DNA of 64,000 nucleotides from Roseiarcus fermentans (GCF_003315135.1 NZ_QNRK01000006.1:1-64000); one strand, 5' to 3'. Counted from the stretch's first letter, positions 9,939-19,224 are shown. Numbers and translations are program-made. The notes: generated by a model from the sequence alone, not told the origin.

Positions 9939-10109
9939 GCGGCGAGCATGGCGCCAAAAGGGTTAACGAGCGATTCCGGCGACGTCGCTTTCCGGCGGCC
10001 CTCGATCTTGCGATGCCCGGTGTCGATGCGGTTCGATGTCTGGCGCAGGAGGGAACTGCCCTAGGTGACGAAGACGTCCTCCGACGCCGCTCGATGGGAG
10101 GCTGGCCGA

Positions 10110-10841
10110 CTACCCGCCGAGGTACAACTTTCGCACCAGCTCATTCTCACGAAGCTCGGCTGTCGAGCGGCCTTCGAATTCGATCGACCCGTGCACGATG
10201 ACATAGCCTCGGTCGGCCACGCGGATCGCTTGATGAAAATTCTGCTCGGCCATCAGCACGGTCAGGCCGAGCCGAGCCTTGAGTTCGGCAATGGCGTCGA
10301 TCACCAGCTTGACCACGATCGGCGCGAGGCCAACGGAAGGTTCGTCGATCAAAAGAATCTTCGGCTCCGCCATCAGCGCGCGGGCGAGCGCCACCATTTG
10401 CTGTTCGCCGCCGCTCATGCTGCCGGCAGCCTGGCGTCGGCGTTCGGCGAGACGCGGAAAGAGATCGTAACTCGCCTCGAGGTTACGGCGGATGTGAGGC
10501 CGCGCCTGGCGGCGCAGTGCGCCGAGGTAGAGGTTCTCCTCGACGCTGAGCTTGGGCAGGAGATGACGCCCCTCGGGAACGAGGATCACGCCGCGTCCAA
10601 CGATCTCCTCGGTGGCGAGTCCGACGAGGTCGATGGATTCGCCGTCGATCCTCGCGACGATCGACCCTGCGGAGGGACGCAGCAGCCCCATCACGCATTT
10701 CATGAGCGAACTCTTGCCGTTGCCGTTCGTGCCGAGCAGGGCGACGGTCTCGCCGGGTTCCACGGTGAGGGAGACGTCCTGCAGGGCGAGCACGTGCCCG
10801 TAGCTGGCCGACAGGCCGGAGATGGCGAGGCTATTCTCCAA
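10110..10841 (-). CDS. livF: Branched-chain amino-acid-type ABC transporter ATPase (LivF-like)
   Basis: This 243-residue ABC ATPase has Walker A GTNGNGKSS, the signature MSGGEQQM, Walker B ILLIDEPSVGLAP and the H-loop region after LTVLMAEQN. The SVGLAPIVV segment and short length are typical of LivF. It is the last gene of the liv-type operon (livK-livH-livM-livG-livF reading leftward) and overlaps the livG end by 11 bases. Together they import a small organic substrate across the inner membrane; family members carry branched amino acids, amides, urea or aromatic acids. Confidence 0.93.
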   Translation of the reverse strand: MENSLAISGLSASYGHVLALQDVSLTVEPGETVALLGTNGNGKSSLMKCVMGLLRPSAGSIVARIDGESIDLVGLATEEIVGRGVILVPEGRHLLPKLSVEENLYLGALRRQARPHIRRNLEASYDLFPRLAERRRQAAGSMSGGEQQMVALARALMAEPKILLIDEPSVGLAPIVVKLVIDAIAELKARLGLTVLMAEQNFHQAIRVADRGYVIVHGSIEFEGRSTAELRENELVRKLYLGG

Positions 10842-11547
10842 GGTAGGCTCTCTGAACCTCGACGTTGGCCAAGACTTGTTCCGGGTCGCCGTCGGCGATC
10901 TTGCGCCCCGCGACCAGGACCACGAGCCTCTGCGAGAAGGCGGTGACCGCCCGCATGATGTGCTCGATCATGACGATCGCGACGCCGCGCTCGTTCATCC
11001 GCATCATCAGGGCGATGATCTCGTCGACCTCGGAATGGGAGAGGCCCGCCATCGCCTCGTCCACGAACAGGAGCTGCGGCTTAGCGACCGTCGCGCGCGC
11101 GAGATCCAGTTTCCGCAAGTCGACCTGGGTCAGATCCTGAGGCATCGCCTCGCGGCGCGCGGCGAGGCCGACGAATTCGAGCGCATCGTCGATCGCGTCT
11201 TGGGCGCGCCCTTGCCTTCCCGCGAAGACGAGCGGCACGCGGAGGTTTTCGGCCACCGTTAATCCGCGGAACGGTCGCGGCAACTGAAAGCTGCGCACGA
11301 GCCCCGCCCGGACGCGCTGGTGCGGCAAGAGCCGATCGATGCGTCTGTCCTTGAACCAGACAGCTCCGCCGTCATTGCGAAGCGAGCCGCTGGCGCACCC
11401 CACCAGCGTGCTTTTCCCGGAGCCGTTGGGGCCAATGAGGCCGACGCGCTCGCCCGCGCCCACCTCGAAGTCGACGCTGTCGAGCGCGACGAATCCGCCG
11501 AACCGTTTGGTGAGGCCCTGCGCGTGAAATAGAGGAAGCTCGCTCAC
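10831..11547 (-). CDS. livG: Branched-chain amino-acid-type ABC transporter ATPase (LivG-like)
   Basis: This 238-residue ABC ATPase has Walker A GPNGSGKST, a Q-loop in LVRSFQLP, a weak signature (LTQVDLRKL in place of LSGGQ) and Walker B LLFVDEAMAGL. It starts at GTG 11547, which overlaps the livM stop as GTGA, so translation is probably coupled. The altered signature loop is notable: the usual LSGG is not visible, though the flanking Asp/Leu pattern is kept and LivF supplies a canonical signature for the heterodimer. Confidence 0.9.
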   Translation of the reverse strand: MSELPLFHAQGLTKRFGGFVALDSVDFEVGAGERVGLIGPNGSGKSTLVGCASGSLRNDGGAVWFKDRRIDRLLPHQRVRAGLVRSFQLPRPFRGLTVAENLRVPLVFAGRQGRAQDAIDDALEFVGLAARREAMPQDLTQVDLRKLDLARATVAKPQLLFVDEAMAGLSHSEVDEIIALMMRMNERGVAIVMIEHIMRAVTAFSQRLVVLVAGRKIADGDPEQVLANVEVQRAYLGE

Positions 11548-12491
11548 GCCGACCTCCGCTTGCCCGTCAGGCCCAGGAGGCCAATCAGCCCCTGCGGGGC
11601 GAGCACGACGAATCCGATCAGGAGCAGGCCGACGATGAGCAGATTGACTTCCGACGAGATCGTCACCGTGATGACCTGTTGGGCTGTCCCCAGGAGGAGC
11701 GCCCCGAGCACCGGCCCGAACCACATCGTCGTGCCGCCGATGAGCGGCATGGCGATGGAATTCACGGCATAGGTAAGATTGAACGCAGACGACGGTTCGA
11801 GAAAGGTCAAATAATAGGGAAGAGGGGCCCCGGCCATGCCCATGAACGCACCGCTCAAGGCGGTTGCGATCAACTTCAGTCGAAGCGTCGGAACGCCCGT
11901 CGCCTCCGCTGCGACCTCGTCGTCGCGGATTGCGACAAAGCCGAGCCCGAGACCCGAGGTTTCGATCGCGCGGCTGACCGCCACCACGACGACGGCCAGC
12001 GTCAGCATGAGGAAGACCATGTACTGGATGTAGCTGCCGAAGATCGGAACGTGCTTTGGCCGGATGGCGTAGACCCCGGCGGACCCGCCCACGAAATCCC
12101 AGTTGGTGATCAGCGTCTGCAGCACGACCGCAAGGGCGAGGGTGGCGATCGCAAAGAAGATCCCGCGCAGACGCAGCGTTAAATACCCTGTCCCAAGGCC
12201 GACCAGACCCGCGACGACGCCGCCTGCGAGCATCATGACGGGAAGAGGAACCGGCGCGATTCTGCCGAGCGCCACGCCCGTGTAGGCGCCGAGCGCCAGG
12301 AAGGCCGCGACCCCGAAGTTGACGTAGCCGACGTAGCCGCCAAGAATGTTCCAGGCGCACGCCAGCACGACATATTCGAGGACCGTGTAGCCGGCGTAGA
12401 AAACATAATCGTTCCCCACGGCCCGCATCGCCGCGAAGAGCGCACAGGCGGCGATGATCGCCAGCCCCAGGAAGCGGAAAAAAGCGCTCAT
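11544..12491 (-). CDS. livM: Branched-chain amino-acid-type ABC permease (LivM-like)
   Basis: This 315-residue inner-membrane permease has roughly ten hydrophobic helices. The LivM signature region appears as YVGYVNFGVAAFLALGAY near residues 53-70 and RDDEVAAEATGV near the coupling loop. It forms the channel with LivH. It starts directly after the livH stop and its stop is embedded in the livG start, consistent with one tightly packed operon. Confidence 0.93.
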   Translation of the reverse strand: MSAFFRFLGLAIIAACALFAAMRAVGNDYVFYAGYTVLEYVVLACAWNILGGYVGYVNFGVAAFLALGAYTGVALGRIAPVPLPVMMLAGGVVAGLVGLGTGYLTLRLRGIFFAIATLALAVVLQTLITNWDFVGGSAGVYAIRPKHVPIFGSYIQYMVFLMLTLAVVVVAVSRAIETSGLGLGFVAIRDDEVAAEATGVPTLRLKLIATALSGAFMGMAGAPLPYYLTFLEPSSAFNLTYAVNSIAMPLIGGTTMWFGPVLGALLLGTAQQVITVTISSEVNLLIVGLLLIGFVVLAPQGLIGLLGLTGKRRSA

Positions 12492-13364
12492 CTAGCGACC
12501 AAACAGTCCGGAGGGACGGACGGCCAGCGTCAACAGCAAGAAGCCGAAGGAGACAGCCGGCGCCCAGGATGCGCCAGCGAAGATCGAGGTCAGGTTTTCG
12601 ATCACGCCGAGCATCACCGCAGCGATCCAGGTTCCGGGCAGGCTGCCCATGCCGCCGAGCACGGCGATCGCAAACACCCGCCCGATGAACTCGCGCCCGA
12701 TCGCCGGTTCGACCGGCTCGAGCACGAGCAGCAACGCGCCCGCCGCGCCTGCAAGCGCAATCGAGATGGCGAAGGCGATGCGTTTCAGGCGAACCGGGTC
12801 GGCGCCCATGAGGCGTATCGCGGTCGCGTCTTGCGCCACGCCCAAAATCGCGCGCCCGATAAACGTGCGACTGAGAAAGAGTTGCGCCGCGGCGAGAATC
12901 ACCAACGCCCCCAGGAAAGGAATCAGTTGCCGGAGCGGCAATGCGACGGGCCCGATCTTGATCGAGGTCGAGGCATAGGCTGCGGACGTGTAGCGGTAGT
13001 CGACGCCGAACAACAGGATGAGGACGACTTCGCCCACGAACATCAGGCCGAAGAAGAAGGCGAGCCCGCGCATCGAATCGTCTCCGCGCCGCTCGAACGC
13101 CCGATGGTAGACCTGATGGACTGCGAGGCCGGCCAGATAGAAGACCGGGACGACGAACAGCGCTGCGACAAGCGGATCGAGTCCGAACCGCTGGCCGAGG
13201 ACGAAGGCGCCATAGGCGCCGAACACGACAAACGCCGGATGTGCGATGTTGGCGATGTCGAGCAAGCCGAACGAGATGGTCGCGCCGGCGGCGACGCCGG
13301 CGTAAAATCCGCCGAGGAGAACCCCGGACACGACGGCGTTTGCGAGGAGATCGAAGGAGACCAT
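12492..13364 (-). CDS. livH: Branched-chain amino-acid-type ABC permease (LivH-like)
   Basis: This 290-residue permease has eight or more membrane helices. The N-terminal ANAVVSGVLLGGFYAGVAAG and the coupling-loop segment VAQDATAIRLMGAD are characteristic of LivH. It pairs with LivM. The binding-protein gene lies 62 bases upstream in the same direction. Confidence 0.93.
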   Translation of the reverse strand: MVSFDLLANAVVSGVLLGGFYAGVAAGATISFGLLDIANIAHPAFVVFGAYGAFVLGQRFGLDPLVAALFVVPVFYLAGLAVHQVYHRAFERRGDDSMRGLAFFFGLMFVGEVVLILLFGVDYRYTSAAYASTSIKIGPVALPLRQLIPFLGALVILAAAQLFLSRTFIGRAILGVAQDATAIRLMGADPVRLKRIAFAISIALAGAAGALLLVLEPVEPAIGREFIGRVFAIAVLGGMGSLPGTWIAAVMLGVIENLTSIFAGASWAPAVSFGFLLLTLAVRPSGLFGR

Positions 13365-13426
13365 GGGCTATCGGTCCAGTTGCAATCGCCGCGGCGGCGC
13401 CGACATCGGCGACCGCGGCGACCGCG

Positions 13427-14692
13427 TCACTGGCGCGCCTTGTCGAACGGCGTAATGAGATCGCCGGTCTTCATGTCGGGCGGCCCGACGAGGACCAAAT
13501 GGTCCGTGCCGGTGAACTCGTTTGCATCCTTGCTCTTGACGTTCTGGAACTGGATCAGGAACGTGCGTGGCTTGGCCCACTCCCCGCCCGGTCCGAACTG
13601 GACATCGCCGATGATGGTCTTGAACGTGTTGGCGTGGATGAAGGCGCCGAGCTTGTCGCCCTCGAGAGACTTCGTTCCCTCGACGGCGGCAGCGAGAATC
13701 TGCAGGTCGGCGTAGGCCCAGGGCGCGACGTAGTAGCCGATCGGATCGACACCCGCCGCTTTCGCCTTCGCCTGATATTTCGCGAGAAAGTCCATCGATC
13801 CCGGGAACTGGAGCTTCGGCGCGGGCAGCCAGTAGGCGAAATTGACGAGCCCGTTGATCTGCGGGCCGAGAATCGTCTCGGCGTCCGTCGTCTGCAGGCC
13901 GGTCATCGAGCCGCCGATCATCCGGGCGTTCAGCCCGACCTCGGCGATGGCGCGGGCGACATTGATCGATTGTCCCGGCTGGGTGCCGACCACGACGAGG
14001 TCCGGGTTGGTCGCCTGCACCTCGCGGACCAGGGTCGAAAAGTCGGTCATGCTCGGCGGAAAGGTGCGGTCGTAGACGATCTTCATGCCGCGGGCCTCTG
14101 CGGCGGCGCGCGTCCCTTCAAGTACGGAGTGGCCGAACTGAATGTCCGGCGTGATGACGGCGATCGTCGACGGCTTGGGAACGAGCTGGTCCGCCACGTC
14201 GAAGAACGGCTTGGTCGCGACCTTCGCCGGATCCTCGCCAGTCGGCGCCATGCTGAAGTATTTGTCGTAGTTGAGCTTGGCGTTGTTCGCGAGGCCGAAA
14301 AGACCCATCAGCACCATGTCGTGCTGCATGGCGATCGGCAGCGCGGCGGCGATGATCGGCGTCGCATAACCGCTGTTGATGAGATCCACCTTATCGACAT
14401 CGAGCAGCTTGGTGTAGATCGGCGGCACGTTGGCAGGATTGCTCTGGTCGTCGTAGTAGACGAGTTCGACCGGCCGGCCGAGCAGGCCGCCCTTGGCGTT
14501 CTGGTCCTCCGCCCAGATTTTCATGGCGAGCAGCGCTGACTTGCCGCTCCCCGCGAGCGGGCCCGACTGGGCCATGCTGAAACCGATCTTGATCGGATCG
14601 GCCGCAAGGGCCGACGTAGCCGCCAGCGCCCCCGCCAAGACCGCGATGGCGCAGCCGCCGAGCCGGCGCAACACGCTTACCTTCTGTCTCAT
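13427..14692 (-). CDS. ABC transporter periplasmic substrate-binding protein (LivK-like)
   Basis: The 421-residue protein has an N-terminal Sec signal peptide (basic MRQK, hydrophobic core, cleavage near SALAA). The mature type-I periplasmic fold begins DPIKIGFSMAQSGPLAGSG, the amino-acid/amide-binding family pattern. A clear AGGGAGG-type ribosome binding site precedes the ATG at 14692. It heads the importer operon. In sequence style it is closer to binding proteins of aromatic-acid or unknown-substrate Liv systems than to leucine-binding LivJ/K, but the ligand cannot be read directly. The neighbouring FAH hydrolase and acyl-CoA ligase suggest an organic acid. Confidence 0.9.
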   Translation of the reverse strand: MRQKVSVLRRLGGCAIAVLAGALAATSALAADPIKIGFSMAQSGPLAGSGKSALLAMKIWAEDQNAKGGLLGRPVELVYYDDQSNPANVPPIYTKLLDVDKVDLINSGYATPIIAAALPIAMQHDMVLMGLFGLANNAKLNYDKYFSMAPTGEDPAKVATKPFFDVADQLVPKPSTIAVITPDIQFGHSVLEGTRAAAEARGMKIVYDRTFPPSMTDFSTLVREVQATNPDLVVVGTQPGQSINVARAIAEVGLNARMIGGSMTGLQTTDAETILGPQINGLVNFAYWLPAPKLQFPGSMDFLAKYQAKAKAAGVDPIGYYVAPWAYADLQILAAAVEGTKSLEGDKLGAFIHANTFKTIIGDVQFGPGGEWAKPRTFLIQFQNVKSKDANEFTGTDHLVLVGPPDMKTGDLITPFDKARQ

Positions 14693-14742
14693 GACGTCCT
14701 CCCTATCGATTGCGCCGCGGAAGCGGACTTCGTGTTCTTGGG

Positions 14743-15747
14743 CTAGCGGCCGTGGGCGTGACCGTGGGCATGGCCATGATGGCCGTGGCCTTCGGCCCGA
14801 AGCTTGTCGCGGAAGTCGGCCATCTGTTCGAACAGCGACAGAACATCCGGTTCGGCGTGCTCGCCGCTGAACTCTTCGAAAAGGTTTCTGACGGTGACAA
14901 CGACGCGCTCCGCGTCGCCCCAATCCGCGTAGCGACCGAGCTGCATGTCGAAGGCCGCGTCGCGCGCGGTCATGCCCTTGTCAAAGCGCTTGCGCGCCTC
15001 GTCCTGAACGAACTCCAGGTAGCCCTTCATTTCGCGCACGGGCCCCTTGTCGCAGATCGGCCCGTGTCCAGGAACGACCACGTCGACGTCCATCGCCAGA
15101 ATGCGATCGCAGGCGCGGACCCAGTTGGACACCGGGCCGGCCCAGGCGATCGGCGTGCCCTGGTTGAAGAGAAGGTCGCCGGTAAAGACGACCCGGTCCT
15201 CGGGAACGAGCGCCACGGTGTCGCCGCGGGTGTGCGCAGGCCCAAGCTCGATCAGACGCACGGTTTTGCCGCCGACCTTGAGCTCGAGTTCCCCGCTGAA
15301 GGTGCGATCCGGCTTGCGAAGCTCGACGCCGGTGAAATCGAAAGGCTTGAAGAGTTCGGCGAGGAATTCGGCGCCGCGTCCGAGCTGCTTCGCGTTCACC
15401 ATCATCGAGTGGTAGAGCGCGGGATGCGTGGGATCCATTTCGTCGAAGGTCGCCTGGGTAGCGACGATCTCCGCTCCGTCCACCAGCTGATTGCCGAACG
15501 TATGATCGCCGTTATGGTGCGTGTTGAAGAGCGTGTTGATGTGCTCTGAGGCCGGCACGGAGCGGCGCATGTCGGCCAGCATCTCAGCGGTGAGCTTCAG
15601 ATCGAACAGCGTGTCGACGAGCAGCGTCTGGTCTCCGTCGACGATCAGCCCCGCATTGCTCCAGCCCCAGGACCCGTCCGGCAGGAGATAGGCCCAGACG
15701 CCGTTGCCGATGTCCTTGAGCCCTTTTGTATAACTCCACTTCGACAT
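14743..15747 (-). CDS. Metallo-beta-lactamase-fold hydrolase with His-rich tail
   Basis: The 334-residue MBL-fold protein has a metal site in THHNGDHTFG (an HxHxDH variant, HHNGDH), a further His in GPAHTRGD, an Asp in FTGDLLF and a His in VPGHGP. The fold suggests hydrolysis of an ester, thioester or lactone. The last 14 residues are almost all His, Gly and Ala, a possible metal-loading tail. The gene lies upstream of the Liv operon in the same direction (50-base gap to livK) and is divergent from the TetR regulator, whose operator-like repeat sits in the shared promoter. Confidence 0.85.
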   Translation of the reverse strand: MSKWSYTKGLKDIGNGVWAYLLPDGSWGWSNAGLIVDGDQTLLVDTLFDLKLTAEMLADMRRSVPASEHINTLFNTHHNGDHTFGNQLVDGAEIVATQATFDEMDPTHPALYHSMMVNAKQLGRGAEFLAELFKPFDFTGVELRKPDRTFSGELELKVGGKTVRLIELGPAHTRGDTVALVPEDRVVFTGDLLFNQGTPIAWAGPVSNWVRACDRILAMDVDVVVPGHGPICDKGPVREMKGYLEFVQDEARKRFDKGMTARDAAFDMQLGRYADWGDAERVVVTVRNLFEEFSGEHAEPDVLSLFEQMADFRDKLRAEGHGHHGHAHGHAHGR

Positions 15748-15834
15748 GGGTGTTCCCTCCGGCTGGCGCGAGGAGCGCGTTGGCCCGCCCCTGCGGTTCC
15801 GACTTTAGGCGAACTTGATCCGAATGACAAGTAT

Positions 15835-15856
15835 CTTGATCGTTCGTTCAATCAAG
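15835..15856. promoter_or_regulatory. Inverted repeat, probable TetR operator
   Basis: CTTGATCG is followed by a short spacer and CAATCAAG, giving 8-bp arms with 7 matches. A further CTTGAT occurs at about 15814. The site lies between the divergent MBL-hydrolase gene and the TetR gene, 41 bases before the TetR ATG. This is the usual place for an autoregulatory TetR site controlling both directions. Confidence 0.55.
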
Positions 15857-15896
15857 ATTAGGATGGCGGCTTGGCGACAAGGAGTTTCGATCGACG

Positions 15897-16682
15897 ATGA
15901 AGGCCGCGAAAAGCGCGCGCGCCGCCGTGGAGACCGGAACGGCGGGCGCATCGTCGCGCGAGCGCATCTTGCAGGAGGCGGAGCGCGTGTTCGGCGCCAA
16001 CGGTTTCGACGGCGCCGCCATGCGCCAAGTCGCCGAGGCCGCTGGCGTCCCGGTAGCCTTGGTCAGCTATCACTTCGGGTCGAAGGAAGGGCTGTATCGC
16101 GCGGTGTTCGAGCGGCGCGTGCCGACCGTCGTCGAGCAGCGCTTGGCGGGGCTGGCGATTGCGATGAGCGAAGCCGATCTCGACCGGCGCCTCGAGCTGG
16201 TCGTCAAGGCGCTGGTGTTCCCGATGCTGCACTTGCGGGCGCACGATCGCGATCCGAGCTTTGGCCGAGTGCTTGCGCACGAGACGATGGATCCGAGTTC
16301 GGAGCAGCGGGGGTTTATCCGCGACATGTTCGATCCCGTTGCGCGCGCTGTCGTCGAAGCGCTCGCCTCGGCCCTTCCGGGGCGGACGGAGGAAGACATC
16401 TGGTGGGCCTACGAGTTCATGTTGGGCGCGATGGTCTACGTGATGGGCGACGCCGGCCGCATCGAGCGCCTGAGCGGCGGCCTCTGTCGGCCCGACGACG
16501 AGGAGGGCGCGGTCCGGCACATGGTCGCGTTCCTGACCGCAGGCGTGCGTCACGGCGCGCCGCCGCCCGCGACGAAATCAAGAAGACCGCTCAAATCAAA
16601 CAAACCCAAGGGAGGAGAAACCGATGCGACTGGTGACGTTTCAAAAGGGCGACGGCAGACCGAGGGCCGGCGCGCTCGTTGA
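15897..16682 (+). CDS. TetR-family transcriptional regulator
   Basis: The 261-residue protein has an N-terminal TetR helix-turn-helix (about residues 20-66; RERILQEAERVFGANGF, then VALVSYHFGSKEGLY). A helical ligand-binding domain follows, and the tail past residue 220 is basic. It overlaps the start of the FAH gene by 59 bases, so the two are co-transcribed. The inverted repeat upstream is its likely operator, and the adjacent CoA-ligase and hydrolase suggest the ligand is their substrate or its CoA ester. The C-terminal tail beyond the fold might instead end earlier in nature, but no earlier stop is present. Confidence 0.88.
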   Translation: MKAAKSARAAVETGTAGASSRERILQEAERVFGANGFDGAAMRQVAEAAGVPVALVSYHFGSKEGLYRAVFERRVPTVVEQRLAGLAIAMSEADLDRRLELVVKALVFPMLHLRAHDRDPSFGRVLAHETMDPSSEQRGFIRDMFDPVARAVVEALASALPGRTEEDIWWAYEFMLGAMVYVMGDAGRIERLSGGLCRPDDEEGAVRHMVAFLTAGVRHGAPPPATKSRRPLKSNKPKGGETDATGDVSKGRRQTEGRRAR

Positions 16683-17604
16683 CGGGGACGCCCGCATCGT
16701 CGACCTTGCCGAGGCCCATGCCGCCGCGTTCGGAAGCGACGGTCTCGCAAGCGTGCTGGCGATCGTCGAAGGCGGCGATGCGGCGCTCGATCAAGCCAAC
16801 GAGGCGGTGAAGAAGGCGCCGGCCAGCGCGACTGTCGCGCGCGCTGACGTGCGCCTTCGCGCTCCTATTCAGCCGCCGCCGCAGATGCGGGACTGCTTGT
16901 GCTTCGAGCTGCACCTCAAGCAGGCGACGGCAGCCCTGCAGAAGATGGCAGCAAAACAGGGACCCGATCCGGACAAGGCGCTCGCCGAGATTGAGCGACG
17001 CGGCCTGCCCGACGCGCCGCCGACGTTTTACAAGCAGCCGATCTACTACAAGGCCAATCGTTTCGCGGTGATCGGGACGGACGAGGACGTGGTCTGGCCG
17101 CCCTATTCCAAGTTCCTCGATTTCGAACTCGAGTTCGGCGTCTACATCAAGGGCACGGTCAAGGACGCGCCCAAGGCGGGCGCCCTGAAGCACGTCTTCG
17201 GTTACACCATCTTCAACGATGTCTCGGCCCGCGACGCGCAGGCCGCCGAAATGGAAGGTCGGCTCGGCCCGGCGAAGGGCAAGGACTTCGACACCGGCAA
17301 CCCGATGGGGCCCTGCCTCGTGACGGCGGACGAGATTCCCGATCCCTACAACCTCACCATGATCGCGCGGGTGAACGGCGAGGAATGGGGTCGCGGAAAC
17401 TCGGGCTCGATGTACTGGAAATTCGAGGATCTGATTTCCTACATCTCGCGCTCGGAGACCCTCCACCCCGGCGAGTTCCTCGGCTCGGGCACGGTCGGCA
17501 ACGGCTGCGGGCTCGAGCATATGCGCTTCATCAAGCCTGGCGACGTGATCGAGCTCGAGGTCGAACGCATCGGCGTCTTGCGCAATCGCGTCGTCGGGGC
17601 CTGA
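16624..17604 (+). CDS. Fumarylacetoacetate hydrolase (FAH) family protein
   Basis: The 326-residue protein has the FAH-family catalytic domain in its C-terminal two thirds. Metal ligands are seen around FELEFGVYIKG, and the FNDVSARDAQ and CLVTADEIPDP motifs follow. GSGTVGNGCGLEH closes the active site. Family members cleave C-C bonds in acylpyruvates or decarboxylate or hydrate ring-cleavage products with Mg2+ or Mn2+. A strong GGAGGAGAAA site precedes the ATG. It sits between the TetR gene and the acyl-CoA ligase, so it probably serves catabolism of an aromatic or keto-acid compound. The exact substrate is unknown. Confidence 0.88.
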   Translation: MRLVTFQKGDGRPRAGALVDGDARIVDLAEAHAAAFGSDGLASVLAIVEGGDAALDQANEAVKKAPASATVARADVRLRAPIQPPPQMRDCLCFELHLKQATAALQKMAAKQGPDPDKALAEIERRGLPDAPPTFYKQPIYYKANRFAVIGTDEDVVWPPYSKFLDFELEFGVYIKGTVKDAPKAGALKHVFGYTIFNDVSARDAQAAEMEGRLGPAKGKDFDTGNPMGPCLVTADEIPDPYNLTMIARVNGEEWGRGNSGSMYWKFEDLISYISRSETLHPGEFLGSGTVGNGCGLEHMRFIKPGDVIELEVERIGVLRNRVVGA

Positions 17605-17651
17605 GCGGCCGCGCTCGATTCGACGACACCGAACGGAACGGCGAGGGAAGT

Positions 17652-19178
17652 ATGAACGTTTTCTCGCTCTTTGAGCACGCGGCGACGGCCTGGAAGGACA
17701 GGCCAGCCGTCCGTTACGGCGACCGCCGCCAGAGCTATGACGAACTCGCGTCCGCCGCGTCCGCCTTCGCCGCTCGACTCGCGTCGCTCGGCCTCGAGCG
17801 GGGCGACCGGGTGGCGCTCTTCATGAGAAACGGCTTCCCGTACCCGGCGGCGTTGCTCGGCGCGTTCCGGGGCGGATTTGTCGCGGTCCCCATCAACGCC
17901 AAGCTCCATCCCCGCGAAGCCGCTTACATCGTCGAAGACGCCGAAGCCAAAGCCGTCGTCATCGATGCGGATATGGCGGCGCAATTCGCCGCCGCCGCGA
18001 CGCGACCCGGCGTGGCGATGATCGTCGCCGGCGATCCTTCGGCGGACAACGCGCTGGAGTCGGCGCTTGCCCGGCGGTCCGACGGGTCCCCGCCGGCGGA
18101 TTGCGCGCCCGACGACCCGGTCTGGCTTTTCTACACGTCGGGCACGACGGGTCGTCCGAAGGGCGCGGTGCTCAGTCATCGCAATCTGATCGCCATGGCC
18201 GTGAATTGCCTCGCCGACATCTGCGCGTTTCGACTCGACGACCGGCTCTTGCACGCGGCGCCGCTGTCGCACGGAAGTGGTATGTATCTGCTTCCGGCGC
18301 TGTCCCGCGGCGCTGAGAACATCATCGACGCGGGCGGCGGCTTCGACCCCGATCGCATCCTGCGTTTCATCGCGGACGAGCGCGTGACGGTCCTGCCCTT
18401 CCTCGCGCCCACCATGATCGTGCGGCTGCTCGAGGCCGATTCGGACATTCGCCTGCCGACGTTGCGCGCGATGGTCTACGGCGGCGCGCCGATGCATATC
18501 GAGCATCTTCGCAGGGCGTTGCGGCGTTTCGGACCGGTGCTGACCCAGCTCTATGGTCAGGGCGAAGCGCCGATGACCATCTCCGTCCTGCCGGCCTGGG
18601 CGCACGAAACCGCCGGCGACGAAGCGTTGCAATCCGCAGGCTTCGTTCGCTCCGGCGTCGAGGTCCGCATTCTGGACAGCGTTGGCGACGCGGCGCCTCG
18701 CGGGGCCATCGGAGAGATCGCCGTGCGCGGAGACGTGGTGATGCGCGGGTACTGGCGCAATGACGCGGCCAACGCCGCTTCGCTGCGCAACGGGTGGCTT
18801 TTGACCGGGGATATCGGCCGCTTCGATGACGGGGGCCGCCTCCACATCCTCGATCGTCGCCACGACACCATCATCAGCGGCGGCACGAACATCTATCCGC
18901 GCGAGGTCGAGGAGGTGCTCACCCGCCACCCGGCGGTCAAGGAGGCGATCGTCTTTGGAGTCCCGGATCCGGAATGGGGGGAGAGCGTGGCGTCCGCGAT
19001 TGTCTTGCGCGAAGACTACGCCGGACTCGACGCCGAGACGCTGATCGCGTTCTGCCGGGATCATCTTGCGAGCTTCAAGAAGCCGAAGCGAATAGAGTTT
19101 GTCGCCGAACTTCCGAAGAACGCCTACGGAAAGGTTCTGCGCCGGGATTTGCGCGATCGGTTCGACAAGCAGCGCTGA
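17652..19178 (+). CDS. AMP-forming acyl-CoA synthetase
   Basis: The 508-residue ANL-superfamily enzyme has the P-loop YTSGTTGRPKGA (about residue 160), the A5/A7 region with GDIGRFDDGG, the hinge DRRHDTIISGG and the C-terminal catalytic Lys in PKNAYGKVLRRDL. It activates a carboxylic acid to acyl-AMP and then acyl-CoA. ATG at 17652 has GAGGGAAG upstream, which fixes the start; the open frame upstream is not coding. It lies 47 bases after the FAH gene, in the same operon. Chain length or ring specificity cannot be judged by eye. Confidence 0.93.
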   Translation: MNVFSLFEHAATAWKDRPAVRYGDRRQSYDELASAASAFAARLASLGLERGDRVALFMRNGFPYPAALLGAFRGGFVAVPINAKLHPREAAYIVEDAEAKAVVIDADMAAQFAAAATRPGVAMIVAGDPSADNALESALARRSDGSPPADCAPDDPVWLFYTSGTTGRPKGAVLSHRNLIAMAVNCLADICAFRLDDRLLHAAPLSHGSGMYLLPALSRGAENIIDAGGGFDPDRILRFIADERVTVLPFLAPTMIVRLLEADSDIRLPTLRAMVYGGAPMHIEHLRRALRRFGPVLTQLYGQGEAPMTISVLPAWAHETAGDEALQSAGFVRSGVEVRILDSVGDAAPRGAIGEIAVRGDVVMRGYWRNDAANAASLRNGWLLTGDIGRFDDGGRLHILDRRHDTIISGGTNIYPREVEEVLTRHPAVKEAIVFGVPDPEWGESVASAIVLREDYAGLDAETLIAFCRDHLASFKKPKRIEFVAELPKNAYGKVLRRDLRDRFDKQR

Positions 19179-19224
19179 CGCGATCCATTGAGGCGATGCG
19201 TGCGAATGCGTCGCCGCCACAGCC

